Below, one piece after another: positions 1 to 8,289 of a stretch of 31,716 nucleotides of DNA. The DNA comes from JADJPL01 sp041183125 (GTDB taxonomy: Bacteria; Bacteroidota; Bacteroidia; Chitinophagales; Saprospiraceae): contig JBEGMH010000056.1 of the NCBI GenBank assembly GCA_041183125.1, positions 1 through 31,716 on the forward strand. Direction: 5' to 3'. Position 1 is the first letter of the stretch, and each line of letters begins with the position of its first letter. Below the pieces are notes generated by a model. The model worked only from the letters and a program-made list of their open reading frames with translations, was not told where the DNA came from and searched no databases. The position numbers were made by a program, and so were the translations under genes.

Positions 1-433
1 ACTGCCGCAAGGGGCGAAAGGCCCAGGTTTTCCGTCCCCCGTGCTGGAATACGAAGGGGAGGATGGGGTGCAGCGGAGCCGGCTTCCCCTCCTGCACCTG
101 CCGGTACACCTGTGCGCGGTAGCCCATCGCTAAGTAGGCCAGTACCTGTACCGACACGTACTCATCGGGGTAGCTTTTATGCTCTAACAGGATACTGACG
201 AAGCACTCCTCCTCGTCCGCATTTTTCAGCCGTACCCGGAACAGGGCATCCGAGAACAGCTCCTGCAGGTCGTGCGTGACGAAGCCCGTAGCCTGGGCTT
301 CCAAAGTGCTCAGGTCCAACTGGTCCGACAGCGCCGGGGGCAGCAGCCGGTACAGGAAGTCCCGGGCCCGGTTGCGGTTCCCCAACACCGATTTTATGAA
401 CTGGTCGTGTAGTTTTTTTGTCCGTTTAGCCAT
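1..433 (-). CDS. Rpn family recombination-promoting nuclease / YhgA-like putative transposase, 3' part missing
   Basis: This gene starts at the ATG complementary to 431-433 and runs off the left edge, so only the first 144 residues are visible. It resembles the Rpn/PF04754 family (PD-(D/E)XK nucleases, formerly annotated as putative transposases). Visible family features are the N-terminal KLHDQFIKSVL segment, an Asp near residue 62 in SDALFRV, and the E84-x-K86 pair in ILLEHKS followed by YVSVQVLAYLAMGYR. Known members cut DNA and promote RecA-independent recombination; the role here is inferred from family. The frame is fully open from start to edge. A TACTTTG motif lies only 4 nt upstream of the ATG. 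It is transcribed away from the esterase gene at 710. The missing C-terminus means I cannot say whether the gene is intact. Confidence 0.8.
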   Translation of the reverse strand, partial: MAKRTKKLHDQFIKSVLGNRNRARDFLYRLLPPALSDQLDLSTLEAQATGFVTHDLQELFSDALFRVRLKNADEEECFVSILLEHKSYPDEYVSVQVLAYLAMGYRAQVYRQVQEGKPAPLHPILPFVFQHGGRKTWAFRPLRQ

Positions 434-437
434 AGCG

Positions 438-444
438 CAAAGTA
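438..444 (-). promoter_or_regulatory. Candidate -7-like motif for the Rpn gene (possible leaderless transcript)
   Basis: On the minus strand TACTTTG ends 4 nt before the ATG. It resembles the Bacteroidetes -7 element TAnnTTTG with one spacer base missing. If functional, transcription would begin at or near the start codon. The motif is short and could be chance. Confidence 0.3.
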
Positions 445-667
445 CGGGACTACACCGCACACAGACAAGGACAGTTTACACGATAAAAGTACGGGCAAAA
501 TGGGGTGAAAAATGGACGTTTTGAAATATAAAATACAGAAAAACAGTATATTGAAATTTCGAATTCCAACTTCTTTGCGCTGTCCCTGCCACCAGCCTTC
601 ATCTGGAAAATCTTTCCCCCCTCCGCAACAAGTCTCAATACAACCCATCCTTTTTCACAAAAAAACC

Positions 668-675
668 TACCTTTG
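668..675 (+). promoter_or_regulatory. Bacteroidetes-type -7 element, TACCTTTG
   Basis: TACCTTTG matches the TAnnTTTG consensus exactly and lies 34 nt upstream of the esterase ATG at 710. No clear TTTG -33 element is seen at the usual spacing. The rest of the 434-709 gap is AT-rich and I see nothing else in it. Confidence 0.5.
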
Positions 676-709
676 AAACTACTCTGTTTAACCTATAAAT
701 ACCTTCGAG

Positions 710-2650
710 ATGAGCTACTGGTACAAAAAAAGCTTCCCGCTATTCTTCTCCTTCTTCCTGTACGGTGGGCTCCAGGCCCAGCTCCGCCTCCCGGCTTTCC
801 TGTCGGACAACATGGTGCTGCAACAGCAAAAGTACAACCGTATCTGGGGATGGGCAGAGCCTGGCAAACTGGTAGAAGTAGCGTTTCAGGGAAAAACATA
901 CCCCGCTTTTGCCGACAAACAGGGTACCTGGCAAGTCTTCCTCCAGCCCAGCTCGGCAGGGGTGGGAGGGGCCATGCGCATCCGCTCGGGTTCCGAAACC
1001 CTCCTGCTCGACAATATCCTCATCGGCGAAGTGTGGGTGTGCAGCGGGCAGAGCAATATGGAGTGGCGCATGAACTGGCTCGGTGATACCTACAAATCCG
1101 AAATGGAAAGTGCTTCCAACGACCAGATCCGCTTTGTCGTGTTGGAAAAGGCATACTCAAACTACCCCTTGCAAGATGCCAAAATCGAGCGGCCCTGGTC
1201 CGCTATCCACCCGGCTTCCATCCCGGAGTGCTCCGCCATAGCCTACTGGTATGCTAAATCCCTGCAACAGGCTCTGAACGTGCCCGTCGGGCTCGTCGTC
1301 ACGAGCTGGGGCGGTACCCCTGCAGAGTCCTGGGCTAGCTTTGAAGCGCTCCAGCCTTTTCAAAATTATACCGAAACGTATATTAAAAAAATACAACCTG
1401 TTGATTTACAAGGTATAGAAAAAAAACAACAGGAAAGCCGCCAGCGCTACCAACGGGCATTGGTCGAAAAAAAGCCCTACCTGGCCAATGCGATGCAACC
1501 CGGCTTTGACGACAGCGGTTGGGACACGGTCTCCCTCCCCAGGCCCTGGGAACAGCATGGGTTCGCCGACTCCGACGGCATCATGGCCTACCGGCTCACG
1601 TTCGAATTGGGCGCTTCTTTGGCGGGAAAACCAGCCACCCTCCACCTACCCGCGGTTGACGACATGGACTCGACCTTCCTCAACGGGCAGTTCGTTGGCA
1701 CAACCAACCAGTGGAACACGCCCCGCACCTACAGCGTACCTGCCGGGCTGCTGAAAAAAGGGAGGAACCTCCTCGCCATCCGCGTACAGGACAACGCAGG
1801 CGGGGGCGGCCTCGCAGCTACCCCGGATCAGTTCCGCTTGTCGGTAGGAGGAAAAACACTGCCCCTCGCCGGGACAGCCCGCTACGAGATGGTCGCCCCG
1901 CTCGAGATCTTCAGTGCTGTACAAGGTGCCATGCAGGTTCAGCCTGCCGTTTTGTACAACGCCATGATCGCCCCCCTCCTGCCTTTGTCTATCCGCGGGG
2001 CGATATGGTACCAGGGCGAAAGCAACGCCGATCGCCCGCTGGAATACCGGGCGCTGTTCCCCGCTATGATCCAGGACTGGCGCAACCGTTGGGGCCAGGG
2101 GAATTTTCCTTTCCTGTACGTGCAGTTGTCTTCCTACGGCAAAGTTCTGAGCGAACCTGCCCCCAGCAACTGGGCGCTGCTGCGCGAAGCCCAGGCATTG
2201 ACCCGCTCCATCCTGCCCAATACGGCCATGGCCGTCACCACCGACGTAGGCGACCCGCTCGATATACACCCCAAGCAGAAAAAAGAAGTGGGCGACCGCT
2301 TGGCCGCCGAAGCGCTGCGCATGGTGTATGGGCAACAAAACCTCGTCAGCCGGGGCCCACAGTTGAAATCGTACGTCGTGGAGGGCAATAAAGTCATTCT
2401 CGACTTCCATTTCAGCGGCAAAGGGCTGGTTGCCCAAAATGGCCCTCCTGCCCATTTTGCCCTCGCTGGGTCCGACCAAAAATTCTATTGGGCCAAGGCC
2501 GAAATCGTCGGGGACCAAATCGTGCTCACCTGCGATCAGGTGCCCTCACCGGTCGCCGTGCGCTATGCCTGGGCCGACAGCCCCGTCCGCGCCAACTTGT
2601 TCAACCGCGAAGGGTTTCCCGCAGAACCTTTCCGCACGGATGAGTGGTAG
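710..2650 (+). CDS. Sialate O-acetylesterase-like SGNH esterase
   Basis: A 646-residue secreted esterase of the sialate O-acetylesterase family (PF03629, SGNH fold), expected to remove O-acetyl groups from sialic acids or other acetylated sugars. The N-terminus (KKSFPLFFSFFLYGGLQAQ) is a signal peptide, so the enzyme is probably periplasmic or surface-located. Block I is the SGQSNMEW motif at about 112-119 with nucleophile Ser115; a second family block is AIWYQGESNA. The D-x-x-H pair is in DVGDPLDIHP. A beta-galactosidase-like jelly-roll segment (FDDSGW to NLLAIRVQDNAGGGG, about residues 265-365) is inserted in the catalytic domain, as in many Bacteroidetes homologues. It is preceded by a clear promoter and followed after 44 nt by purK, which has its own promoter. 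No sialic-acid catabolic genes are nearby, so the natural substrate is open; acetylated hemicellulose or pectin is equally possible. Confidence 0.9.
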   Translation: MSYWYKKSFPLFFSFFLYGGLQAQLRLPAFLSDNMVLQQQKYNRIWGWAEPGKLVEVAFQGKTYPAFADKQGTWQVFLQPSSAGVGGAMRIRSGSETLLLDNILIGEVWVCSGQSNMEWRMNWLGDTYKSEMESASNDQIRFVVLEKAYSNYPLQDAKIERPWSAIHPASIPECSAIAYWYAKSLQQALNVPVGLVVTSWGGTPAESWASFEALQPFQNYTETYIKKIQPVDLQGIEKKQQESRQRYQRALVEKKPYLANAMQPGFDDSGWDTVSLPRPWEQHGFADSDGIMAYRLTFELGASLAGKPATLHLPAVDDMDSTFLNGQFVGTTNQWNTPRTYSVPAGLLKKGRNLLAIRVQDNAGGGGLAATPDQFRLSVGGKTLPLAGTARYEMVAPLEIFSAVQGAMQVQPAVLYNAMIAPLLPLSIRGAIWYQGESNADRPLEYRALFPAMIQDWRNRWGQGNFPFLYVQLSSYGKVLSEPAPSNWALLREAQALTRSILPNTAMAVTTDVGDPLDIHPKQKKEVGDRLAAEALRMVYGQQNLVSRGPQLKSYVVEGNKVILDFHFSGKGLVAQNGPPAHFALAGSDQKFYWAKAEIVGDQIVLTCDQVPSPVAVRYAWADSPVRANLFNREGFPAEPFRTDEW

Positions 2651-2661
2651 GAATACTTTTG
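2629..2661 (+). promoter_or_regulatory. Candidate purK promoter
   Basis: TACTTTTG at 2654-2661 matches TAnnTTTG exactly. A TTTC at 2629-2632 sits 21 nt upstream as a weak -33 element. The predicted transcription start near 2665 is upstream of the ATG at 2695 and excludes the upstream in-frame ATG at 2644. Confidence 0.4.
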
Positions 2662-2694
2662 AACCTATTTTTACAAAAAATTGATTTTCAATAC

Positions 2695-3870
2695 ATGAAC
2701 GGCAAAAGAGAAACCACCGCCCGCCGCGTAGGGGTCCTGGGCGGCGGCCAGTTGGGGAAAATGTTGGCCCTGGCAGCGGGCAACTGGCACCTGCCTATCT
2801 ACATCCTCGACGAATCAGCGGATTTCCCGGCACCTCCTTTTGCCACGCGCTTTGTCCCCGGACGCTTCAACGCGTACGAGGATGTTTATCGCTTCGGCAA
2901 AACCGTGGATGTGCTGACCATAGAAATCGAACACGTGCATACCGGGGCACTGAAAGCCCTCCAGGCAGAGGGCCTCACCGTACATCCCGCCCCCGACGTC
3001 CTGGAACGAATCAAGGACAAAGGGCTGCAAAAGCAGTTCTATGCCCAACACGGCATCCCGACCGCGCCTTTCCGCCTCTTCGACCATTACACCGAGCTGG
3101 AAACCGCCCTCGACACGGGCGAACTGCCCTTCCCCTTCGTACAAAAAACCCGCACGGACGGCTACGACGGCCGCGGGGTGGCCGTAATCCGAAGCCCGCA
3201 CGACCGTCACAAACTCATCCCCGGCGGCACGCTGGTAGAAGAAATGGCCGAAATTGAAAAAGAATTGGCCGTCGTGGTAGCCCGGAACGAGCGCGGCGAA
3301 GTCCGCGCGTTCCCCACCGTGGAAATGGATTTCAACCCCGAAGCGAACCTCGTAGAGTTTCTCCTCTGCCCTGCCCGTATCCCGCAAGAGGTCGAGCGTG
3401 CCGCCGAACGCCTCGCCATGGATACCATCGAAGCCTTTGGCCTCTGTGGCCTACTCGCCGTCGAGTTGTTTTTGACGAAAAAAGGGGAACTCTGGGTCAA
3501 CGAGGTCGCGCCCCGGCCGCACAACAGCGGGCACCACACCATAGACAGTTGCGAAACGTCCCAGTACGAGCAACACCTGCGCGCTATCCTCGACCTGCCC
3601 CTGGGCGATACGCGCCTGCACAGCCCCGCTGTGATGGTCAATTTGCTCGGAGCACCCGGTTTCGAAGGGCCCGTACACTACGCCGGGCTAGACGAATGCC
3701 TCGCCCTGCCCGGTGTCCATGTGCATTTATACGGAAAAAAAACGACCAAACCCTTCCGGAAAATGGGCCACGCCACCATCACCCGCCCGGGGTTGGAGGA
3801 AGCCATCGCCCTGGCCCGCCGCGTACAGCAAACGCTGCGCGTCGAGGCTATTCCTTCGAAAGTACCTTGA
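2695..3870 (+). CDS. purK: N5-carboxyaminoimidazole ribonucleotide synthase (PurK)
   Basis: A 391-residue ATP-grasp enzyme of purine synthesis that carboxylates AIR to N5-CAIR using ATP and bicarbonate; the product goes to PurE. Visible features are the N-terminal RVGVLGGGQLGKMLALAA loop, the ATP-grasp segment VQKTRTDGYDGRGVAVI, and the C-terminal NEVAPRPHNSGHHTIDSC signature followed by ILDLPLGDT. I chose ATG 2695 because homologues begin shortly before the GVLGGGQLG loop, and because the longer in-frame start at 2644 would overlap the esterase stop and add residues with no family counterpart. purE is not in the window. The last 23 bases overlap the end of the convergent M48 protease gene. 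Length is normal for PurK. Confidence 0.96.
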   Translation: MNGKRETTARRVGVLGGGQLGKMLALAAGNWHLPIYILDESADFPAPPFATRFVPGRFNAYEDVYRFGKTVDVLTIEIEHVHTGALKALQAEGLTVHPAPDVLERIKDKGLQKQFYAQHGIPTAPFRLFDHYTELETALDTGELPFPFVQKTRTDGYDGRGVAVIRSPHDRHKLIPGGTLVEEMAEIEKELAVVVARNERGEVRAFPTVEMDFNPEANLVEFLLCPARIPQEVERAAERLAMDTIEAFGLCGLLAVELFLTKKGELWVNEVAPRPHNSGHHTIDSCETSQYEQHLRAILDLPLGDTRLHSPAVMVNLLGAPGFEGPVHYAGLDECLALPGVHVHLYGKKTTKPFRKMGHATITRPGLEEAIALARRVQQTLRVEAIPSKVP

Positions 3871-5308
3871 TCAAAGTGCCCTGAGGAACCTGGGCGTCCA
3901 ACTCCATCCCGTTCACGATGGCCAGCTCGGCCCAGCGCTTCTCCGGTACGCCGAAGGTGTTCAGGACGGCCCGCAGGCTCGCAGCGGACGCTACTTCGCG
4001 GATGCGGATGCGCTCGGGCTGTACGTTGATCTTCGAGGGGTCGTTGAGGGCTTTAAAATTTTGCATCGTATTCAGGAACAACGCTTTGTACTTGTCAAAA
4101 TCCGCCTGGTACGACATGCCGTAGAAGCGGAAGATCCGATCGTTGAACTGGATCAGGTAGATTTGTATCCGGATGGTCTGCTTGCTGTTGGGGTTGGTTT
4201 GCTCGGCGACGATGCTGATAGCCGGGGAGCCGTGTACCGTGGTTTTCCTGGGACCGTCCACGGTGCGCAGGGAGTCTTTGGCCAGGGTGGCTTCGGCAGC
4301 GGCGTTCAGTTCCTTTTCAGCGGCGAGGTCCATCAGCAGCAGGGCTTTTCCATCTTCCGGGGTGAACTGCACTTGGGTAGCCATATTCTCCATCTTCCAA
4401 CCGCCAGGGGTGGGAAACTGGAAGCGCAGCTCAGGGTGGTAAAAGACGTTGTCTTGCAGATAGCCCTGGCGGGGGTCCTCGCCATACACGATGCCGTCAA
4501 TCATGCGGAGGTAGGCATTGCGTTCGATCTTTAAATCGGTCGCGTTGGTTTTTTGCTGCCACTCAGCAGCCAATTTACCCACATTGGCGTAGCGGTCCAC
4601 CGGGTCGGGGTGGGTAGACAGGAAGGTGGGTATGGCACCGGCATCGCCGCTGAGGCGTTTCAGCGTTTGGAAGAAGCCGGCCATTTCGCGGGCGTCGTAG
4701 CCAATCTTGGTGGAGTACTCCACGCCCAGGCGGTCCGACTCGGTCTCGTGGTCGCGGCTGAACTTCAGGAAGAGGACGCCCAACGCGTTGGAGGCCAGGT
4801 CGGCGAACTGCGCGAAGTCCTGGGAGAGCACAACGCCCAACACCAAGCCCAACTGGCTGACCATTTGCGTACTGTACTGCCTGGCCCCGTGCCGGGCAGT
4901 GATGTGTCCGATTTCATGGCCCAAGACCCCGGCAAACTCCGCTTCGTTGCTGAAATGCGCCATGATGCCGCGGGTGAAATAGACAAAGCCGCCGGGGAGG
5001 GCAAAGGCATTGACCACCGGGGAATCCAGGATTTTGAATTGATAGTCGAGGCCCGGACGGTGGGAGATAGCCGCCATTTCCTTTCCTTTTGCAGATATGA
5101 AGGCCTGTAACGCCGGATCCCGGTACTCCCCGAAACTCGATACGATTTCGGGGTCAGACTGGACCCCCAGGGCGATTTCCTGGTCTTCGGTCATCAACAT
5201 CAGTTCTTTCTTGCCCGTGACGGGGTTGACGGCGCAGGAAAAGCCGATGAGCAACAGCATGGCCGTGGTGGCTGTGCGCAGGGCTAAGGCAGATGCTCTT
5301 TTTATCAT
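3848..5308 (-). CDS. M48 family metalloprotease, probable lipoprotein
   Basis: A 486-residue zinc protease of the M48 (Ste24p/BepA-like) family. HEIGH at 131-135 supplies two zinc ligands and the catalytic Glu; the third ligand is Glu190 in DHETESDRLG. The N-terminus is positively charged and hydrophobic and ends in GFSC (Cys25), a weak lipobox, so it is probably anchored in the envelope and works on outer-membrane or periplasmic proteins, as BepA does (inference). The protease domain ends near residue 280. The remaining roughly 200 residues form a C-terminal domain ending in a short segment (VPQGTLIKVLSKE) reminiscent of LysM-like or TPR-linked tails in M48 proteins; that part is unassigned. 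It lies 89 bp downstream of the photolyase gene on the same strand and overlaps purK at its 3' end. Confidence 0.92.
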   Translation of the reverse strand: MIKRASALALRTATTAMLLLIGFSCAVNPVTGKKELMLMTEDQEIALGVQSDPEIVSSFGEYRDPALQAFISAKGKEMAAISHRPGLDYQFKILDSPVVNAFALPGGFVYFTRGIMAHFSNEAEFAGVLGHEIGHITARHGARQYSTQMVSQLGLVLGVVLSQDFAQFADLASNALGVLFLKFSRDHETESDRLGVEYSTKIGYDAREMAGFFQTLKRLSGDAGAIPTFLSTHPDPVDRYANVGKLAAEWQQKTNATDLKIERNAYLRMIDGIVYGEDPRQGYLQDNVFYHPELRFQFPTPGGWKMENMATQVQFTPEDGKALLLMDLAAEKELNAAAEATLAKDSLRTVDGPRKTTVHGSPAISIVAEQTNPNSKQTIRIQIYLIQFNDRIFRFYGMSYQADFDKYKALFLNTMQNFKALNDPSKINVQPERIRIREVASAASLRAVLNTFGVPEKRWAELAIVNGMELDAQVPQGTLIKVLSKE

Positions 5309-5397
5309 CGTTTTCTATTTTTTGCAATATGTGCAAAATTTGCAAATATTTCCACAAAAAACGCGGGTATTGCCACCGGGAGCGCCTATATCAGTAT

Positions 5398-6702
5398 CTA
5401 GGCCGTCCACAGGCGCACGAAAGACCCATCTGGATCATAGCGCTGTGCCTGGGTTCGGGTGTTGAAATAGCGGTCTTCCCTGGGGTCGCTGCCCACGCCG
5501 GCGACGTAGTTCCAGTTGCCCCAGTTGCTCGCGGGGTCGTAGTCTATGAGCATGGATTCGAAGTATTCGGCGCCCATTTGCCAGTTGACGAATAGATCTT
5601 TCGCTAGAAAACTGGCTACGTTCTGCCGGCCTCGGTTGGACATGAACCCCGTCGTTTTGAGCTCCCGCATGTTGGCGTTGACGAAGGGGGAGTCGGTCTG
5701 CCCGTTGATCCAGCGCTGCAATTTGGGGAAGTCGTCTTTCCAGCGCAGGTCTGCCTGGCCTTTGGGTCCGGATTTAAAGAAAATCCGATTGCCGTGTTTG
5801 CGGGCCATCAGGTGGAAGAAGTCGCGCCACATGAGCTCAAAGAACAGCCAGTAGGTGGATTCATTGGCCCCGCGCGCCGCTTCGTAGCGGCGTATTTCAT
5901 GGTAGGCCAGGGGGGCGGAGAGGGCACCAGCGGCTAACCAGGGGCTCAACTTGGACGAGTAATCCCCTCCGATGAGGCCGTTTCTCGTCTCTTTATACGT
6001 TTTGATCAGGTTGCTGTCCCACAGGTAGTAGCGCAGCCGGGCCAGCGCTTCGTCTTCGCCCCCTTTGAACAGCAGGCAGGTGCGCGGGTCGGCAGTAGGG
6101 GCGGGATGGCCAAAATCCGTCAGCGTCGGCAGATCGCCTGCTTCGATGGGTACACCCACCGGCTGGAAGGGCCGGGTAGGGGTGGGTAAGGGAGGCCGCA
6201 CCTGCACATAGCGTTCCACTTGCTTGCGGAAATGCGTGAACACGTCCGGGGTGTGCGGCACCGGGAAGGGGAGGTCGGAAGCCTGGAACAGCGTTTTGCC
6301 CCGGTGTAGCCGGAGCTCCTGTCCGAGCTTCCAAATGGCTTTTTCCAAGGCGCTCTGCACCTCTGCTTCCTCATGGATGAACTCCCGCGTGCCGAACACC
6401 CAGCTCGCGCCGAGTTGCGCCACCAAAGCGGGAAGGACCTCCTCGGGGTTCCCGTGGCGTAGGTACAGGTCGCTGTTCAGGCTTCGCAGTTTGGAACGGA
6501 GGTTCTCAAGGCTCTCCAGGAGGAACTTGGCCCTGAACGCTCCCACCTTCGCGAAACCGTACCTCGTTTTGCCTTTCCACCAGCGGGGGTCGAAGACGTA
6601 TACCGGGTAGATTTCATCTGCCGTGCGCAGGGCATCGGCCAACGCTTCGTGGTCGTGCAGGCGAAGGTCGTTCTGGAACCAGACGATAGCTCTTTTGGGC
6701 AT
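5398..6702 (-). CDS. Cryptochrome DASH / photolyase family protein, short C-terminus
   Basis: A 434-residue flavoprotein of the photolyase/cryptochrome superfamily, closest to Cry-DASH, which repairs UV-damaged single-stranded DNA using FAD and blue light. The N-terminal antenna domain begins RAIVWFQNDLRLHDHEAL. The FAD-binding half shows YWLFFELMWRDFFHLMARKHG, then MSNRGRQNVASFLAKDL, WQMGAEYFESMLIDYDPASN and WGNWNYVAGVGSDPREDRYFN, a strong Cry-DASH signature. The protein stops right after DPDGSFVRLW, where family members I know carry several tens more residues (usual length about 480-500). I see no continuation of the family sequence downstream, so this looks like a naturally short form, not a simple frameshift. 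It is transcribed divergently from the ChaN-like gene, 99 bp apart. Confidence 0.93.
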   Translation of the reverse strand: MPKRAIVWFQNDLRLHDHEALADALRTADEIYPVYVFDPRWWKGKTRYGFAKVGAFRAKFLLESLENLRSKLRSLNSDLYLRHGNPEEVLPALVAQLGASWVFGTREFIHEEAEVQSALEKAIWKLGQELRLHRGKTLFQASDLPFPVPHTPDVFTHFRKQVERYVQVRPPLPTPTRPFQPVGVPIEAGDLPTLTDFGHPAPTADPRTCLLFKGGEDEALARLRYYLWDSNLIKTYKETRNGLIGGDYSSKLSPWLAAGALSAPLAYHEIRRYEAARGANESTYWLFFELMWRDFFHLMARKHGNRIFFKSGPKGQADLRWKDDFPKLQRWINGQTDSPFVNANMRELKTTGFMSNRGRQNVASFLAKDLFVNWQMGAEYFESMLIDYDPASNWGNWNYVAGVGSDPREDRYFNTRTQAQRYDPDGSFVRLWTA

Positions 6703-6777
6703 TTGCTTGTGTATTTTCCGCGGGTGGTTTATAAATCAAGCCTTAAACACAAAAGTGGCGTATTGGTTTTAATAATT

Positions 6778-6785
6778 TACCTTTG
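6778..6785 (+). promoter_or_regulatory. Bacteroidetes-type -7 element, TACCTTTG
   Basis: An exact TAnnTTTG match 16 nt upstream of the ChaN-like ATG at 6802. No convincing -33 element is seen. It also argues against the longer reading frame that starts at 6649. Confidence 0.5.
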
Positions 6786-6801
6786 CAAAAAACACAAGAC
6801 T

Positions 6802-7671
6802 ATGAGAGCTCTCGTATTTTTCCTCGCCATGTCCCCGCTTTTTGCCCCGCTCGGTGCCCAGGAAAGGCCCGCCTACCGCATCTTCCACGCAGACGGCAGG
6901 GAGGCGACCTATGGGGACGTCCTCCAAAAAGCAGAAAAAGCGGATGTGTTCTTCTTCGGGGAGCTGCACAACAACCCTATCTGCCATTGGCTCCAGTTGG
7001 AGATGACCCAGGATTTGTACGCGGCGAAAAAAGGCAAGCTCGCCCTGGGGGCAGAGATGTTCGAGCGCGACAACCAGTTGCTCATTGACGAATACCTCTC
7101 CGGACAGGTTACCCAGAAAAGCTTTGAAGAAGAAGTGCGGCTCTGGAAAAACTACACCACCGACTACAAGCCCTTGCTGGAGTTCGCCAAAGCCCAAAAA
7201 ATCCCGTTCATCGGTACGAACATCCCGCGGCGCTACGCAAACCTGGTATTCCGCAAAGGCCTGGCCGCACTGGATAGCCTGTCGGCCGAAGCCAAATCCT
7301 ATATCGCCCCCCTGCCCATCGAAGTGGACCTGACCCTGCCCTCCTACAAGGACATGGTGGCCGCTATGGGCGGGCACGGCGGCCCAAACAGCGATAACCT
7401 ACCCAAGTCACAGGCTTCCAAAGACGCCACGATGGGCTATTTTATCGCTCAAAACCTCAATAAAGGCCATCTTTTTGTCCACTACAACGGCACCTACCAT
7501 TCCGACCTCAAAGAGGGCACGGTGTGGTACCTCAAAAAATACGCCCCTCGGACCGATGTGGTCACGCTGGCCAGCACAGAACAGAAAGATATTTCGCAAT
7601 TAGCCCCGGAAAGCAAAGGAAAGGCCGACTTTATCCTGGTAGTCCCTTCCAGCATGACGAAAACTTACTAA
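6802..7671 (+). CDS. ChaN family (haem-binding, DUF399-type) secreted protein
   Basis: A 289-residue exported protein of the ChaN/PF04187 family, whose characterised members bind haem and are linked to iron uptake. MRALVFFLAMSPLFAPLGAQ is a signal peptide without a lipobox, so it is predicted periplasmic. The family core is visible: DVFFFGELHNNPICHWLQLEM near residue 50, GAEMFERDNQLLIDEYL, and VHYNGTYHSDLKEGTVWYL near 230, with histidines that could ligate haem. ATG 6802 was chosen because it begins the signal peptide and follows the TACCTTTG promoter. The next gene, a cytochrome c, starts 8 nt after the stop, so the two are almost certainly co-transcribed. The haem function is family knowledge; it has not been shown for this protein. 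Confidence 0.85.
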   Translation: MRALVFFLAMSPLFAPLGAQERPAYRIFHADGREATYGDVLQKAEKADVFFFGELHNNPICHWLQLEMTQDLYAAKKGKLALGAEMFERDNQLLIDEYLSGQVTQKSFEEEVRLWKNYTTDYKPLLEFAKAQKIPFIGTNIPRRYANLVFRKGLAALDSLSAEAKSYIAPLPIEVDLTLPSYKDMVAAMGGHGGPNSDNLPKSQASKDATMGYFIAQNLNKGHLFVHYNGTYHSDLKEGTVWYLKKYAPRTDVVTLASTEQKDISQLAPESKGKADFILVVPSSMTKTY

Positions 7672-7679
7672 CTTGTACT

Positions 7680-8108
7680 ATGTTTGACACTGCCATAAGG
7701 CCGGTGCGCCTTTGTATGGGGTTGTTCTTGTTTTCCCTAGCTGCTGTAGTGGCTTTTGCTTCCTGCGGCAAAAAGGGATATCGGCAAGGCGAAGCCTTGT
7801 ACCGGCAATACTGCGCCAACTGCCACATGGAAGACGGCACCGGCCTACAGGGGATCATCCCCCCGCTCGCCGGGTCGGACTACCTACGGAAAAACCCTAC
7901 CGCCACCGCCTGTATCATCCGGTACGGGCTGGACGCACCGGTTACGGTGAACGGTAGGACCTATGACCAGCCTATGGCAGGCATACCCAAACTAAATGAA
8001 TTTGACATTGCCAATATCATCAACTATATCCACCATAGTTGGGGAAACGACCTGGGCTACTTCCCGCTAAAAAAAGTGCGCTCTGCCCTGGACAACTGCG
8101 CGGAGTAG
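7680..8108 (+). CDS. Class I cytochrome c lipoprotein
   Basis: A 142-residue monohaem c-type cytochrome. The hydrophobic N-terminus ends in AFASC (Cys29), a lipoprotein-type cleavage site, so the protein is likely membrane-anchored on the periplasmic side. The haem site is C45-A-N-C48-H49, and the distal Met is probably the one in YDQPMAGIPKLNE. The segment DIANIINYIHHSWGND is the typical C-terminal helix. It resembles small cytochromes that feed terminal oxidases or accept electrons from dehydrogenases. The ATG at 7680 follows the ChaN-like gene by 8 nt, giving a two-gene haem-related unit. A short AAGGG/CCCTT hairpin follows the stop but is too weak to call a terminator. Confidence 0.92.
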   Translation: MFDTAIRPVRLCMGLFLFSLAAVVAFASCGKKGYRQGEALYRQYCANCHMEDGTGLQGIIPPLAGSDYLRKNPTATACIIRYGLDAPVTVNGRTYDQPMAGIPKLNEFDIANIINYIHHSWGNDLGYFPLKKVRSALDNCAE

Positions 8109-8256
8109 CCCCGTTTTTAAGGGTACGGGTATATGCTAAACCCTTTTATTTGCGTTAAAAAAAAGTGCGTTCGCAAAAGAGCTGCGCCACCATGTCCCGC
8201 GATGCTTCATAAGCGGTTTTCAGGCCCGGTTTATGCTGCGTTTCACGGGGATTCAC

Positions 8257-8264
8257 TACCTTTC
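8257..8264 (+). promoter_or_regulatory. Weak -7-like motif, TACCTTTC
   Basis: TACCTTTC differs from TAnnTTTG only at the last base and lies 25 nt upstream of the ATG at 8290. It is the best promoter candidate in the 8109-8289 gap, in which I see nothing else of note. Confidence 0.25.
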
Positions 8265-8289
8265 GCCACACAGTTAAATCTCGATACGG

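Noticed and set aside
2644..2694. Upstream ATG at 2644 as start of purK
   Set aside because: It overlaps the esterase stop codon, lies upstream of the likely promoter box at 2654-2661, and adds residues before the conserved PurK N-terminus.
8119..8150. Terminator after the cytochrome c gene (AAGGG/CCCTT with a T-rich tail)
   Set aside because: The stem is only 5 bp with a 17-nt loop; too weak to support.
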